Position numbers and translations under genes: made by a program. Below the pieces are notes generated by a model. That model had not been told where the DNA came from, ran no database searches, and saw only the letters and a list, made by a program, of their open reading frames with translations. A stretch of DNA of 64,000 nt from Aurantiacibacter sp. D1-12. Lineage in GTDB: Bacteria > Pseudomonadota > Alphaproteobacteria > Sphingomonadales > Sphingomonadaceae. The stretch is from assembly GCF_028858515.1 (NCBI RefSeq), contig NZ_JAPJZJ010000003.1, positions 247,001 to 311,000 of the forward strand. Reading direction: 5' to 3'. Below are positions 7,523 through 15,942 of the stretch, piece after piece (within the stretch, counting starts at the first letter, position 1; every line of letters begins with the position of its first letter).

Positions 7523-8217
7523 GCGTTTTGAACATCCTTGCTGTCAGTGCCCCGACACGGCTCGATCCGATCGAGCTGTTTATGCAGGCCGACATCGTCG
7601 TGCAGGTGGTAATTGCCGGACTGGTATTTGCTTCGATCTGGGTGTGGGCGATCATCTTCGGTTTCGGTCTACGCATGGGCAATACGCGGCGCAAATGCGA
7701 TGCGTTTGAGGATGAATTCTGGTCGAACGATGATCTCGACAGCCTGCTCGATGCGCGGCGGACGAAGGACAATCCGTCTGCCCGAGTAGCCTCCGCCGGA
7801 GTCAACGAATTCCGTCGCAGCCACAAGGCGGGGCTGAAAGACCGAGAAGCCGCGCGCGGCAGGATCGCGCAGGCAATGGAAGGTCAGGTCGCCTATGAAT
7901 CCGACAACCTCGCGAACCGGCTGAACTTCCTCGCCACCGTCGGCTCGGTCGCGCCGTTTGTTGGCCTGTTCGGTACTGTTTGGGGCATCATGAACAGCTT
8001 CTTCCAGATTGGCTTGCAGCAGAACTCTTCGCTCGCCGTGGTGGCCCCCGGCATCGCGGAAGCGCTGTTCGCCACCGCTATCGGCCTGTTCGCCGCGATC
8101 CCTGCGGTGATCGCTTACAACCGCCTGTCGAACACCGTGAACGGCTTTGAGGCGCGCCTGACCCGCTTTGCCGACCGTGTCTCCGCACAGATCAGCCGCG
8201 AAATGGAAGCTGTCTGA
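7519..8217 (+). CDS. tolQ: Tol-Pal system proton channel TolQ
   Basis: 232-residue inner-membrane protein of the MotA/TolQ/ExbB family. Three membrane segments are visible: about residues 28-52 (VVIAGLVFASIWVWAIIFGF), 137-157 (FLATVGSVAPFVGLFGTVWG) and 172-197 (VAPGIAEALFATAIGLFAAIPAV). With TolR it uses the proton gradient to energise TolA and Pal during outer-membrane constriction. Overlaps ybgC by 4 bases and abuts tolR through a shared base. Confidence 0.97.
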   Translation: MSVLNILAVSAPTRLDPIELFMQADIVVQVVIAGLVFASIWVWAIIFGFGLRMGNTRRKCDAFEDEFWSNDDLDSLLDARRTKDNPSARVASAGVNEFRRSHKAGLKDREAARGRIAQAMEGQVAYESDNLANRLNFLATVGSVAPFVGLFGTVWGIMNSFFQIGLQQNSSLAVVAPGIAEALFATAIGLFAAIPAVIAYNRLSNTVNGFEARLTRFADRVSAQISREMEAV

Positions 8218-8738
8218 TGGCGATGGGAATGGCAGGCGGCAGGCGCGGGCGGCGGCATGGCCACCGGCGTGCGCCGATGGCCGAGATCAACGTCACGCCT
8301 TTCGTGGACGTGATGCTGGTGCTGCTGATTATCTTCATGGTCACCGCGCCATTGCTTGCCAGCGGCGTGCCCGTTGACTTGCCTGAAAGCCGCGCCAATC
8401 CGGTTGATCAGGAGCCTGACCAGATAACCGTCGCCATCGATAACGCAGGCTTCGTTTATATCGATGATGTGCGGATTGAGACTGGCGCTCTGCCACAGGC
8501 GCTCGACTCGCTTGCAGGACCGGAGGGTGCGGAGCGCCCACTCGTCAATCTACGTGCCGATCGCAATATTGACTGGGGCCGCGCAATGGCGGTGATGGGA
8601 GAGCTGAACAGCGCCGGTTTCAACTCGATCTCTCTGATCACCGCCAGTGCTGCCGCTCCATTGGAAGCCACTGCGCCTGACAGCGGTGGTGAGCTTGAGA
8701 GCGTGGCGGTAACGCCCGGTTCAGGCGCGGCTGAATAG
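8217..8738 (+). CDS. tolR: Tol-Pal system protein TolR
   Basis: 173-residue ExbD/TolR protein: basic N-terminal region (GGRRGRRHGHRR), then AEINVTPFVDVMLVLLIIFM with the conserved proton-pathway Asp in the single membrane helix (about residues 22-46), then a periplasmic domain. The tail beyond residue 145 (S/A/E/G-rich) is longer than in E. coli TolR. Partner of TolQ; starts on the last base of tolQ. Confidence 0.96.
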   Translation: MAMGMAGGRRGRRHGHRRAPMAEINVTPFVDVMLVLLIIFMVTAPLLASGVPVDLPESRANPVDQEPDQITVAIDNAGFVYIDDVRIETGALPQALDSLAGPEGAERPLVNLRADRNIDWGRAMAVMGELNSAGFNSISLITASAAAPLEATAPDSGGELESVAVTPGSGAAE

Positions 8739-8749
8739 CCCAAGCGATT

Positions 8750-9523
8750 ATGGCTGCTCTCGCCCACCAGTCCACGGAAGAGCGCATCGGCATCGGTGCA
8801 GCAGTGGTTGCGCATGTCGCGCTCGCTGCCGGACTGGCGTGGGTGGCACAGCAGCGTGACATGGCTCCGAATGCTCCGCCCGAACGCATTGCGGTGAGCC
8901 TGGCGAGCGAAGTCAGCCTCGAGTCCACCGCGCCCGATCCCTCGGCAGAGCCAGCCGCAAGCATGGCGCCGGAACTAAGTGATCTGCCTACTCCGCCAGA
9001 AGCTATAGTGGTCCCGCAACCCGCTCCAGAAGTCCGCCCGACGCGGACCCCGCGCGTCGCTCCTACAAGCCGGCCGACCACGCGTTCTGCACCCACTCCC
9101 GCGCCGACGCCAACGGCTACGCAAAGGCCGCAGGGCAGCAGACTCAACGACAACTTCCTTGAAGGGACGAGCACCGCTGATGGCAATCGCGGATCTCCGG
9201 CTGCGACATTCGGGCCGCGCGAACGCGCTGCACTTGCTTCTGCCATCACACGCCAGTTGCGACCGCATTGGAGCGCGCCATCGGGTGTCGATGTCGACCA
9301 GCTGGTGAGCGTCGTTTCCTGGAGGCTCAACCGCGATGGTTCATTGTCCGGTCGCCCTCGCTGCGTCACCCAGCGCGGTATCAACGATTCCAACCGTCCG
9401 CAGGCCTCGCTTCACTGCGAGCGCGCAATTCGCGCGGTTCAGCTTGCCGCACCTTTCAACTTGCCCGACCAGTTCTATAGTCGTTGGGACGACCTCGAGT
9501 GGGACTTCGACCGGAGATTGTAA
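8750..9523 (+). CDS. tolA: TolA-like energy-transducing protein
   Basis: 257 residues. An N-terminal membrane anchor (about residues 14-33, IGIGAAVVAHVALAAGLAWVA) is followed by a long Pro/Thr/Arg-rich spacer (about 60-125, repeated PTP and PTA units) and a C-terminal domain beginning FGPRERAALASAITRQLRPHW that resembles TolA/TonB C-terminal modules. The order tolQ-tolR-X-tolB supports the TolA assignment although overall sequence is poorly conserved in this family. The TAA overlaps the tolB ATG. Confidence 0.85.
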   Translation: MAALAHQSTEERIGIGAAVVAHVALAAGLAWVAQQRDMAPNAPPERIAVSLASEVSLESTAPDPSAEPAASMAPELSDLPTPPEAIVVPQPAPEVRPTRTPRVAPTSRPTTRSAPTPAPTPTATQRPQGSRLNDNFLEGTSTADGNRGSPAATFGPRERAALASAITRQLRPHWSAPSGVDVDQLVSVVSWRLNRDGSLSGRPRCVTQRGINDSNRPQASLHCERAIRAVQLAAPFNLPDQFYSRWDDLEWDFDRRL

Positions 9524-10923
9524 TGCGTAAGTTTAGTCTTCTCACCGTTATCGCGTTGCTGTTCTCAGCTCCGGTTGCCGCGCAGGATGATCTCGATCCA
9601 TCGGGCATGGATGAGCAGGAGCCTGTCGCGACGGCGGATCAGGATGATGACGGGCCACTGCGTGGCACGGTAACGGACGATAGCGCGTGGCAGGACCTCG
9701 GCATCGCCATTGCCTCTTTCGCTACCAATGATGACGTACCCACACCTGCCAATGCGTCCGGCACCGCGGCGCTCGGCCTCGAACTCGCGCGCGTTGTTTA
9801 CAACGATCTGCGTTTCAACGGCTTGTTCCGCCCTGTCGGCCCCGACGCCTTGCCGCGCCCTTCTTACGCCCAGATAACCGCGCCTGCTTTTGGCACCTGG
9901 CGCGGGCGTTCGGCAGAGATGCTGGTGCACGGTTTTGTCCGCGCCAATGGTGACGGCCGTCTGACCGTCGGCTGTTATCTTTATGACGTGGCGCTGGAGA
10001 CCGAGCTGGTCCGCGAGGGCTGGGTCGTATCGCCCGCCGAGTGGCGCCGTGCGGCGCACCGCTGTGCAGACCTCGTCTATTCGCGCCTGTCGGGTGAGAG
10101 CCCGTTCTTTGATAGCCGCATTGCCTACATCGCCGAGACTGGTCCCAAGGATAACCGCGTCAAGCGCCTCGCTATTATGGATAGTGACGGGGCGAACCAT
10201 CGCTTCATCACCAATGGTCAGTCTACCGCGCTATCGCCGCGCTACTCGCCGGACTACTCGCGTATCGCTTACCTTAGCTATGTTGACGGCAACCCGCGTA
10301 TCTACGTTTACGAGATTGACAGCGGACGTCAGACGCTGGTGACCGACAGTCCCAATCCCACCTTTGCCCCGCGCTGGAGTCCGGATGGCCGCTGGATTCT
10401 CTATTCGATGGCCGTGGCCGGGAATACGGATATTTACCGCGTCTCTGCTTCCGGCGGCGGCTCGCCACAGCGCCTGACCTCTGGCCCGGCGATTGAAGTA
10501 GGCGGTTCTTACTCGCCCGACGGCAGTCGGATCGTCTTCGAAAGCGACCAGTCGGGCAGCCAACAGTGCTACATCATGGATGCTGATGGATCGAACCAGA
10601 GGCGGATCAGCTTCTTCGGCGGGCGCTGTGCCACGCCCGAATGGAGCCCGCGTGGCGACCAGATTGCCTTCACGCACATCGCCGGCGATTTCCGCATCGC
10701 GGTGATGAACCCGAATGGGCGTAACATGCGCCAGCTTACCAATGCGTGGCACGATGAGGGCCCCAGCTGGGCACCCAATGGCCGCATCATCCAGTTCTTC
10801 CGGACCGAGCGCAATTCGGGCGATACGAGCATCTGGCAGGTGGACCTGACAGGTGAAAACGAACGCCGTTTGCGCACGCCGGTTGGCGCGTCAGACCCGG
10901 CTTGGGGACCGGTTTTGCCGTAA
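9523..10923 (+). CDS. tolB: Tol-Pal system beta-propeller protein TolB
   Basis: 466-residue periplasmic protein with a signal peptide (MRKFSLLTVIALLFSAPVAA, cleavage expected before Q21), an N-terminal alpha/beta domain and a C-terminal WD40-like propeller with repeated blades (SPRYSPDYSRIAYLS, APRWSPDGRWILYS, GGSYSPDGSRIVFES, TPEWSPRGDQIAFT, GPSWAPNGRIIQFF). The acidic linker at about residues 22-45 is unusual. The start is ATG 9523, overlapping the tolA TAA. TolB binds Pal and links it to TolA. Confidence 0.96.
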   Translation: MRKFSLLTVIALLFSAPVAAQDDLDPSGMDEQEPVATADQDDDGPLRGTVTDDSAWQDLGIAIASFATNDDVPTPANASGTAALGLELARVVYNDLRFNGLFRPVGPDALPRPSYAQITAPAFGTWRGRSAEMLVHGFVRANGDGRLTVGCYLYDVALETELVREGWVVSPAEWRRAAHRCADLVYSRLSGESPFFDSRIAYIAETGPKDNRVKRLAIMDSDGANHRFITNGQSTALSPRYSPDYSRIAYLSYVDGNPRIYVYEIDSGRQTLVTDSPNPTFAPRWSPDGRWILYSMAVAGNTDIYRVSASGGGSPQRLTSGPAIEVGGSYSPDGSRIVFESDQSGSQQCYIMDADGSNQRRISFFGGRCATPEWSPRGDQIAFTHIAGDFRIAVMNPNGRNMRQLTNAWHDEGPSWAPNGRIIQFFRTERNSGDTSIWQVDLTGENERRLRTPVGASDPAWGPVLP

Positions 10924-10993
10924 GTGTGTTATATCCTCGTGGGGCCGCAAAGTTCAAAGAGTACCCATTCATAGGTTCAAGGAGAGCCACAAG

Positions 10994-11512
10994 ATGAATC
11001 GCATCGTTCTTGCCGTTACCGTTTCCAGTGCTCTGGCACTTGGTGCCTGTAGCCGTACGCCACCCGAAGTAACGCCCGATCCGCCGCAGGATGTCGTCAC
11101 AACTCCCGCGCCTACACCGACGCCGACCCCGATGGGGCCACAGCCGGGTTCGCAAACGCACTTCGCGCAGGCCATGCAGGGTGCGGACACGATCTACTTT
11201 GATACCGATCGCTACAACATCGATAGCGAGGATGCGGCCGCACTGCGCCGTCAGGCCGAATACATGCTCCAATACACCGGCAGTCGCGCGACTGTGGAAG
11301 GCCATGCCGACGAACGTGGCACGCGGGATTATAACCTCGCGCTGGGAGAGCGCCGTGCCAATGCAGCGAAGAACTATCTCGTCAGCCTTGGCGTGCCTGA
11401 AAGCCGGCTCCGCACCGTCAGCTACGGTGAGGAACGGCCCGTAGCGACTGGATCGAACGAAAGCGCCTGGGCGCGCAATCGCCGCGCGGTGACGGTGATG
11501 ATCACTCCCTGA
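10994..11512 (+). CDS. pal: Peptidoglycan-associated lipoprotein Pal
   Basis: 172 residues. Signal sequence with lipobox ALGAC (lipidated Cys19), a Pro/Thr linker (PTPTPTP, about residues 40-52) and an OmpA-like peptidoglycan-binding domain: IYFDTDRYNIDSED, VEGHADERGTRDYNLALGE and RLRTVSYGEERP, then RNRRAVTVM. Anchors the outer membrane to peptidoglycan and partners with TolB. AAGGAG-type ribosome site 10 bases before ATG 10994. Last gene of the tol-pal operon, followed by a terminator. Confidence 0.96.
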   Translation: MNRIVLAVTVSSALALGACSRTPPEVTPDPPQDVVTTPAPTPTPTPMGPQPGSQTHFAQAMQGADTIYFDTDRYNIDSEDAAALRRQAEYMLQYTGSRATVEGHADERGTRDYNLALGERRANAAKNYLVSLGVPESRLRTVSYGEERPVATGSNESAWARNRRAVTVMITP

Positions 11513-11553
11513 TCCGTATGCGTGGGCGCAAGGCCGTACAGCAACGGCCAGAC

Positions 11554-11587
11554 AGGGCGCGGTGGCTTCGGCTACCGCGCCCTTTTT
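11554..11587 (+). terminator. Intrinsic terminator of the tol-pal operon
   Basis: Stem AGGGCGCGGT at 11554-11563 pairs perfectly with ACCGCGCCCT at 11574-11583, the loop itself closes as GC-TTCG-GC, and TTTTT follows directly (11583-11587). It lies 41 bases after the pal stop. Confidence 0.9.
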
Positions 11588-11668
11588 GCTTCCGGCCAAG
11601 AGGCAGGTTCACGAAACGGTGAAGAGCGCCTATAGGGGCGGCGTGCTGAATTGTTGGGACAATCTGTA

Positions 11669-12202
11669 ATGGCCCGGTCAGGTCGTTCAAACGACTGGGG
11701 CTTTCCGCGCTGGCGTGGCTATGAGGATAGCCGCGAGGCAGCGACCGTACGCTTGTGCGATCGCCACGGATGCGAGGAGAAAGGCGATTGCCCGGCGCCC
11801 AAGAGCCCCAACAGCCCGGACAAGTGGTATTTCTGCCAGCGCCATGCGGCTGAATACAACAAAGGTTGGGACTATTTTGAAGGTCTCGACAAGGAAGAGG
11901 CGGCCAAACGTGCGAAGGCGGAGCAAGCCGAAAGCGCGGGCTACGCCGAGGCGCAGCACTATGGCTGGAGCGGCAGCGGTGACGGATCGCGTTCGGCAGA
12001 TGAAATGCGCGCGCTGGAGGTGCTGGAACTGGAAGCCGATGCCGATTTCGAAGCGATCAAGCGCGAATGGCGCGCACGGGCGAAGAAGGTTCACCCCGAC
12101 GTGAAACCGGGCGACAAGGAAGCGGCGGAAGAATTCCAGAAGCTCCAGCTCGCCTATGAAGTGCTCAAAGCTGCTGAAGAGCGGCGCGAGTGGAAGGGAT
12201 AA
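11669..12202 (+). CDS. J-domain protein with Cys/His-rich N-terminal region
   Basis: 177 residues. The C-terminal part (about residues 110-176) is a J-domain with the HPD motif in KKVHPDVKPGDKEAAEEF, which stimulates Hsp70/DnaK ATPase activity. The N-terminal part carries C30, H33, C35, C41, C56 and H59 (RLCDRHGCEEKGDC ... WYFCQRH), a possible metal site. This placement of the J-domain at the C-terminus differs from DnaJ. ATG 11669 is preferred over an in-frame TTG at 11651. Single gene between the tol-pal terminator and a hairpin at 12212. Confidence 0.85.
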   Translation: MARSGRSNDWGFPRWRGYEDSREAATVRLCDRHGCEEKGDCPAPKSPNSPDKWYFCQRHAAEYNKGWDYFEGLDKEEAAKRAKAEQAESAGYAEAQHYGWSGSGDGSRSADEMRALEVLELEADADFEAIKREWRARAKKVHPDVKPGDKEAAEEFQKLQLAYEVLKAAEERREWKG

Positions 12203-12211
12203 ATCCTCCCG

Positions 12212-12237
12212 CAGTCTAAGGGCTGACCCGTAGACTG
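12212..12237. repeat. Inverted repeat between J-domain gene and histidine kinase
   Basis: CAGTCTA (12212-12218) pairs with TAGACTG (12231-12237), and an inner GGG/CCC pair closes a small loop. No T-run follows on the plus strand, so it may be a weak terminator for the J-domain gene or an operator for the kinase gene starting at 12295. Confidence 0.4.
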
Positions 12238-12294
12238 TACAACACCCGGTTTTTGCCGCTCCTGGGTATTCCTCACGCGCAGAACGGAGCGCGC

Positions 12295-13935
12295 ATGATC
12301 GGAAATACCCGTAGTAAATCTGGCTTTATGTTGTCTCAGCCAGCCAACGATGTGATGTGCGCATCGGCAATCCGGCTGGCAGCGGCTGTGATCGTGGTGG
12401 CACTCGCTTTCTTTGCGCTGGCATCTTTTTCTATCGAACTGACCCGCGATGGAGGGCGAATAGCGGCGGTCTGGGTGCCCAATTCCGTTTTACTCGTTCT
12501 GCTCCTGCGGGGTCGGAAAGAGCATATCCCGTTCTATCTTGGCGCCGCCTTTGCCGGCAATATCTGTGCCAACCTGTTTGTGGGAGACGATCCGTGGTTT
12601 GCCGTTGGATTGGCGCTTTCCAACCAGATCGAGATGCTCACGCTTCTCTACGTCATGGCCCGTTTGCGGTGTACAAAGCCCGATTTCACGCGCTCGCGTG
12701 ACATTGTTGTTTTTGTCGGTGCGGCATTGGCAGCAGCAGCGGTTTCCGGCTTGGCAGCATCTGCTGTCATACGCGCAGGGGCACCGTCCGATGTTGTCGC
12801 GCAATGGTGGACCTGGACGAGGGCGGATGGCCTTGGACTTCTGCTCATCGTGCCATCAATCATGATCCTGATAGATGCGGCAAAGCAGTGGCGCCAGGTT
12901 ACGCGCAAAAAGCTGATCGAAGCACTGCTTGTCATAGCCTTTGGTACCGGGGCGAGCGCCTATGCTTTCTGGCAGAGCGAATACCCCCTTCTGTTTCTTG
13001 GTGCACCATTGGTAATCCTTTACGCCATGCGACTGGGGCCGGCGGGAAACTCGATCGCGCTGCTTAATCTCGCCATCGTATCAACGATTGCCACAACGCT
13101 GGGGCATGGACCAATTCACCTGATCGAAGGCTCGCTTGCCGAAAAGGCGATGGTCCTGCAATTTTTCCTCGCCAGCAGTTTTGTCGTCTGTCTGCCGATT
13201 GCATCGCTGTTGCGGCGCCAGCTTGAGGTTGCAGAGACAAAATCCCGCTTCCTGGCAGTGATGAGTCACGAAATCCGCACACCGATGAACGGTGTCATCG
13301 GCTTCACCGATCTGTTGATGCAGACCAACCTCGACGAGACCCAGCGGATATACGTGCAACGCATTGCAGACTCGGGCGAGAGTATGACCCGTCTGCTCAA
13401 TGACATCCTCGATTTTGCGAAGCTGGAAAGTGGCCGAATGGCACTCGAAAAAGAGGCTGTGGACCTGCATCACCTGCTGGAAGCTGTCACGGAACTGTTC
13501 CGCGGGGCAGCGCAGACCAAGGGCATTGCGCTGTCTTGCAAGATCGGCGCGAACGTACCGCCGATGATGGAGGGCGACTCATTGCGCTTGCGGCAGCTGC
13601 TGTCCAACCTGGTCGGCAATGCGGTGAAGTTTACAGAAACAGGTGCGGTTAGTGTGCGTGCGCAGATGCGGGGCCCGCATTTGTGCATCGCCATTCAGGA
13701 TACTGGTATTGGCATTCCGGAAGACCGGTTGGATCGTGTCTTCGGCACATTCGAACAGGTCGATCAAAGCACCGCGCGGCGGTTTGGTGGATCGGGTCTG
13801 GGGCTGGCGATCTCAGCAGACCTTGTGCGGCTGATGGGCGGGCGGATCAGCGTTCAATCCGAGCCCGGTGTCGGTTCAACCTTTCAGGTCACGCTTACCC
13901 CGACGCTGCCATCCGCCGCGCTTTCTGCGGCCTGA
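12295..13935 (+). CDS. MASE1-domain sensor histidine kinase
   Basis: 546-residue inner-membrane kinase. The N-terminal half is a MASE1-type multi-helix membrane sensor (eight or so hydrophobic segments, with the [20 protein letters not shown] and [16 protein letters not shown] motifs). Then HisKA with H-box [19 protein letters not shown] (His325) and HATPase_c with N-box [15 protein letters not shown]1 [15 protein letters not shown] and G2 [10 protein letters not shown]. No receiver domain is fused and no response regulator gene is adjacent, so it is an orphan kinase here. ATG 12295 follows a GGAG ribosome site; an in-frame TTG at 12253 has none. Signal unknown. Confidence 0.92.
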   Translation: MIGNTRSKSGFMLSQPANDVMCASAIRLAAAVIVVALAFFALASFSIELTRDGGRIAAVWVPNSVLLVLLLRGRKEHIPFYLGAAFAGNICANLFVGDDPWFAVGLALSNQIEMLTLLYVMARLRCTKPDFTRSRDIVVFVGAALAAAAVSGLAASAVIRAGAPSDVVAQWWTWTRADGLGLLLIVPSIMILIDAAKQWRQVTRKKLIEALLVIAFGTGASAYAFWQSEYPLLFLGAPLVILYAMRLGPAGNSIALLNLAIVSTIATTLGHGPIHLIEGSLAEKAMVLQFFLASSFVVCLPIASLLRRQLEVAETKSRFLAVMSHEIRTPMNGVIGFTDLLMQTNLDETQRIYVQRIADSGESMTRLLNDILDFAKLESGRMALEKEAVDLHHLLEAVTELFRGAAQTKGIALSCKIGANVPPMMEGDSLRLRQLLSNLVGNAVKFTETGAVSVRAQMRGPHLCIAIQDTGIGIPEDRLDRVFGTFEQVDQSTARRFGGSGLGLAISADLVRLMGGRISVQSEPGVGSTFQVTLTPTLPSAALSAA

Positions 13936-13942
13936 TCATGCA

Positions 13943-14914
13943 TCAATTGCCGATGAAGCTGCCGATGTAGACGGTGTCATTGTCCGTCTCTGTGCTGGCG
14001 ACAGAGAACAGGATCACGACCTCGTCTCGGTCGGGGCCGGCAAGCGCACCTGCGTAGGTGCCCTCAAGCGAATTGGCCGTGTCGGTGAGCGCGCCACCAA
14101 AACCTTCATTGTTGACGACTCCGCGCGTCGTCGTGGTGCCATTCGTTGTTGTAGTGACTTTCTCCATCACCAGCGTGGCTACGACAACCGGTGAGCCACT
14201 GCTCGAATCGATAATCTCGATTGTGCCGGATACGGCATCGTCGCCGTCGGCATCGTCCGCATCCACCGTAAAGGTGATGTCTGCGGCGGACAGATCGCCG
14301 CGCATGGTCGTGCCAGGAGTGCCGCCCTCTACCAGAACGCTGCCAGTGTAGCTTAGATCGGTATCCAGATCGTCCGTCGTCGTGACGGTGTTGAAGAACA
14401 CGGTCGAGCGATTGGCGTTGAGCGTTCCATCAACCGTATCGCGCGTGAATGCATCGTCACGCGAATAGTTCACGCGCAAGACGTGAGTGAATGGCCGGTC
14501 AAGGAATAGCGATTCACCCGTACGTGCATAGGTGCGAGTGCTGGCCGTGCTGGAATCGAGATCCGCATCGGTGAATTCGACCGGATTGGTGAGGTCGGGG
14601 AAGGCGAAGCGAGCCAGTTCCGGAGAGAACTGAAGCAGAACCGAGGCCGATCCATTTACGCGCGATGCGCCGTTGAAATTTTGGTCCGTTGAGCCATCGG
14701 GCGTGAAATAGGCGAAAATGGCATTCGCGTTGTTGGAATTTGCTTCGAAACCCGCCGTCAGATCAAAGTCAATCGTCCCGGAACTTGGCGTAGGAGTCGG
14801 TGTCGCCGTGCTCGTATCCGTTGGCGTTGGGGTTGGCGTGTCATCACCGCCGCATGAGGTGACCAATGCGCCGCAAGCTGCAACGCCGATGAGAAGACCG
14901 ATTTTCCGGATCAC
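13943..14914 (-). CDS. Lipoprotein of unknown function with Thr-Pro linker
   Basis: 323 residues if started at GTG 14914 (preceded by a purine-rich GGGA site); an upstream ATG would place 16 polar residues before the signal peptide. The signal sequence ends in lipobox VTSC, followed by GGDDTPTPTPTDTSTATPTP, an extended T/P linker for surface display or spacing. The rest is acidic, Thr/Asp-rich and beta-like (for example VFFNTVTTTDDLDTDLSYTG and AADITFTVDADDADGDDAV) and ends YIGSFIGN. No family is recognised with confidence; the composition recalls surface-exposed beta-barrel lipoproteins. Convergent with the kinase gene, 7 bases apart. Confidence 0.65.
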   Translation of the reverse strand: MIRKIGLLIGVAACGALVTSCGGDDTPTPTPTDTSTATPTPTPSSGTIDFDLTAGFEANSNNANAIFAYFTPDGSTDQNFNGASRVNGSASVLLQFSPELARFAFPDLTNPVEFTDADLDSSTASTRTYARTGESLFLDRPFTHVLRVNYSRDDAFTRDTVDGTLNANRSTVFFNTVTTTDDLDTDLSYTGSVLVEGGTPGTTMRGDLSAADITFTVDADDADGDDAVSGTIEIIDSSSGSPVVVATLVMEKVTTTTNGTTTTRGVVNNEGFGGALTDTANSLEGTYAGALAGPDRDEVVILFSVASTETDNDTVYIGSFIGN

Positions 14915-15010
14915 GCTATTTCCCGTCCGATTCCTGAAGTTTTTGCGATCATGCGCTATCAAAGCTTTCCCTTAGCTGTCTGAAAGGCGGCGGGGCAAGG
15001 TGCGAAGCGA

Positions 15011-15030
15011 AAAGCTGGGCTTTTTAGCCC
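15011..15030 (-). terminator. Probable intrinsic terminator of the ATP-grasp gene
   Basis: On the minus strand GGGCT-(AAAA)-AGCCC (15017-15030) is followed by AGCTTTTC (T4 at 15011-15014). It lies just past the stop of the gene at 15044-15937. Short stem and short T-run make it moderate. Confidence 0.55.
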
Positions 15031-15043
15031 GATTTTACCCCCT

Positions 15044-15937
15044 TCAACCGCGTTGCAGACGCGCGGCAAGGGCTTTCACCATGCTCTCGCCCCAGCCTGG
15101 GCCTTGTTCGGGGTAAAGGAAAGGCTCGATTAGCTCGGCCTCCATCACCGCCAATTCACCCGAGGGAACGCGCACCATATCGATCCGCGCATAGAGTGGA
15201 TTGCTGAACGGCAGAGCATTGACCACGCCCTGCGCGCGAATGAGGTCACCAGGTGAAGGGGTGAATGTGCGCTCGGTTCCGCCGAACAGCGACTGGATGC
15301 GATATTCGCCCTCGGCGGCATGCTTGCTGACGCCATGCGAGAATTCGCCATCGACGAAAATGAAGGAGAACTCTCCCTCCTCCACGATAGCGGGGAGGAA
15401 CGGCTGGATCATGCATGGCTTTCCCATGCGCCAGCTGCGTTCGGGCAGGGCAGCACGGGTGAAACTGTGTTGGTCCAGACCACCTGCGCCCACCTGGCGT
15501 TTTACGACCACCCTGTCGGTGTCGAAGTGCTTCATCGCCGCGAGTATCTCTTCGCACCCCGCATCATCGTGCCAGAGCGTGGGGACAGTGCTCACCCCGG
15601 CTTCGGCGAGCTGGGCGAGATAGCGTTTGTCACTGTTCCAGCGCACCACATCGGGCGGATTGCAAATAATGATTCCGCGCGCTTCCAGCTCTTCCAGCCG
15701 CGCGAGGAACTCTGCCTGATGGTCCTGATAGTCCCACGCCGTGCCGAGTAGGACTAGCGCGCACCCGTCGAACTCTTCGATGGGTGCGCGCCAATCTATC
15801 TCGACCAGATTCAATCCCTGCGACGCAAGCGCAGGGCGAAGTGCCTCAACCTGCAGATCGTGCTCGAAGGCATCGCCGCGCCGATCCTTGCCGCCGGGCA
15901 AGGTCTCGGCGCAGGCGAGGAAGCCGATCCGCTTCAC
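15044..15937 (-). CDS. ATP-grasp domain protein (RimK/glutathione synthetase-like ligase)
   Basis: 297 residues. Pre-ATP-grasp N-terminal domain (KRIGFLACAE ... LVEIDWRAPIEEFDGCALVLLGTAWDYQDH), then an ATP-grasp core with VVVKRQVGAGGLDQH (nucleotide-binding Lys and glycine-rich loop), MIQPFLPAIVEEGEFSFIFVDGEFSH and a C-terminal metal-binding LAVMEAELIEPFLY. These enzymes join a carboxylate to an amine or thiol using ATP; DcsG-like and RimK-like members have varied substrates, so the product is not predicted. GTG start at 15937, five bases after the stop of the trans-sulfuration enzyme gene, hence the same operon. Confidence 0.82.
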   Translation of the reverse strand: MKRIGFLACAETLPGGKDRRGDAFEHDLQVEALRPALASQGLNLVEIDWRAPIEEFDGCALVLLGTAWDYQDHQAEFLARLEELEARGIIICNPPDVVRWNSDKRYLAQLAEAGVSTVPTLWHDDAGCEEILAAMKHFDTDRVVVKRQVGAGGLDQHSFTRAALPERSWRMGKPCMIQPFLPAIVEEGEFSFIFVDGEFSHGVSKHAAEGEYRIQSLFGGTERTFTPSPGDLIRAQGVVNALPFSNPLYARIDMVRVPSGELAVMEAELIEPFLYPEQGPGWGESMVKALAARLQRG

Positions 15938-15942
15938 GCCGG

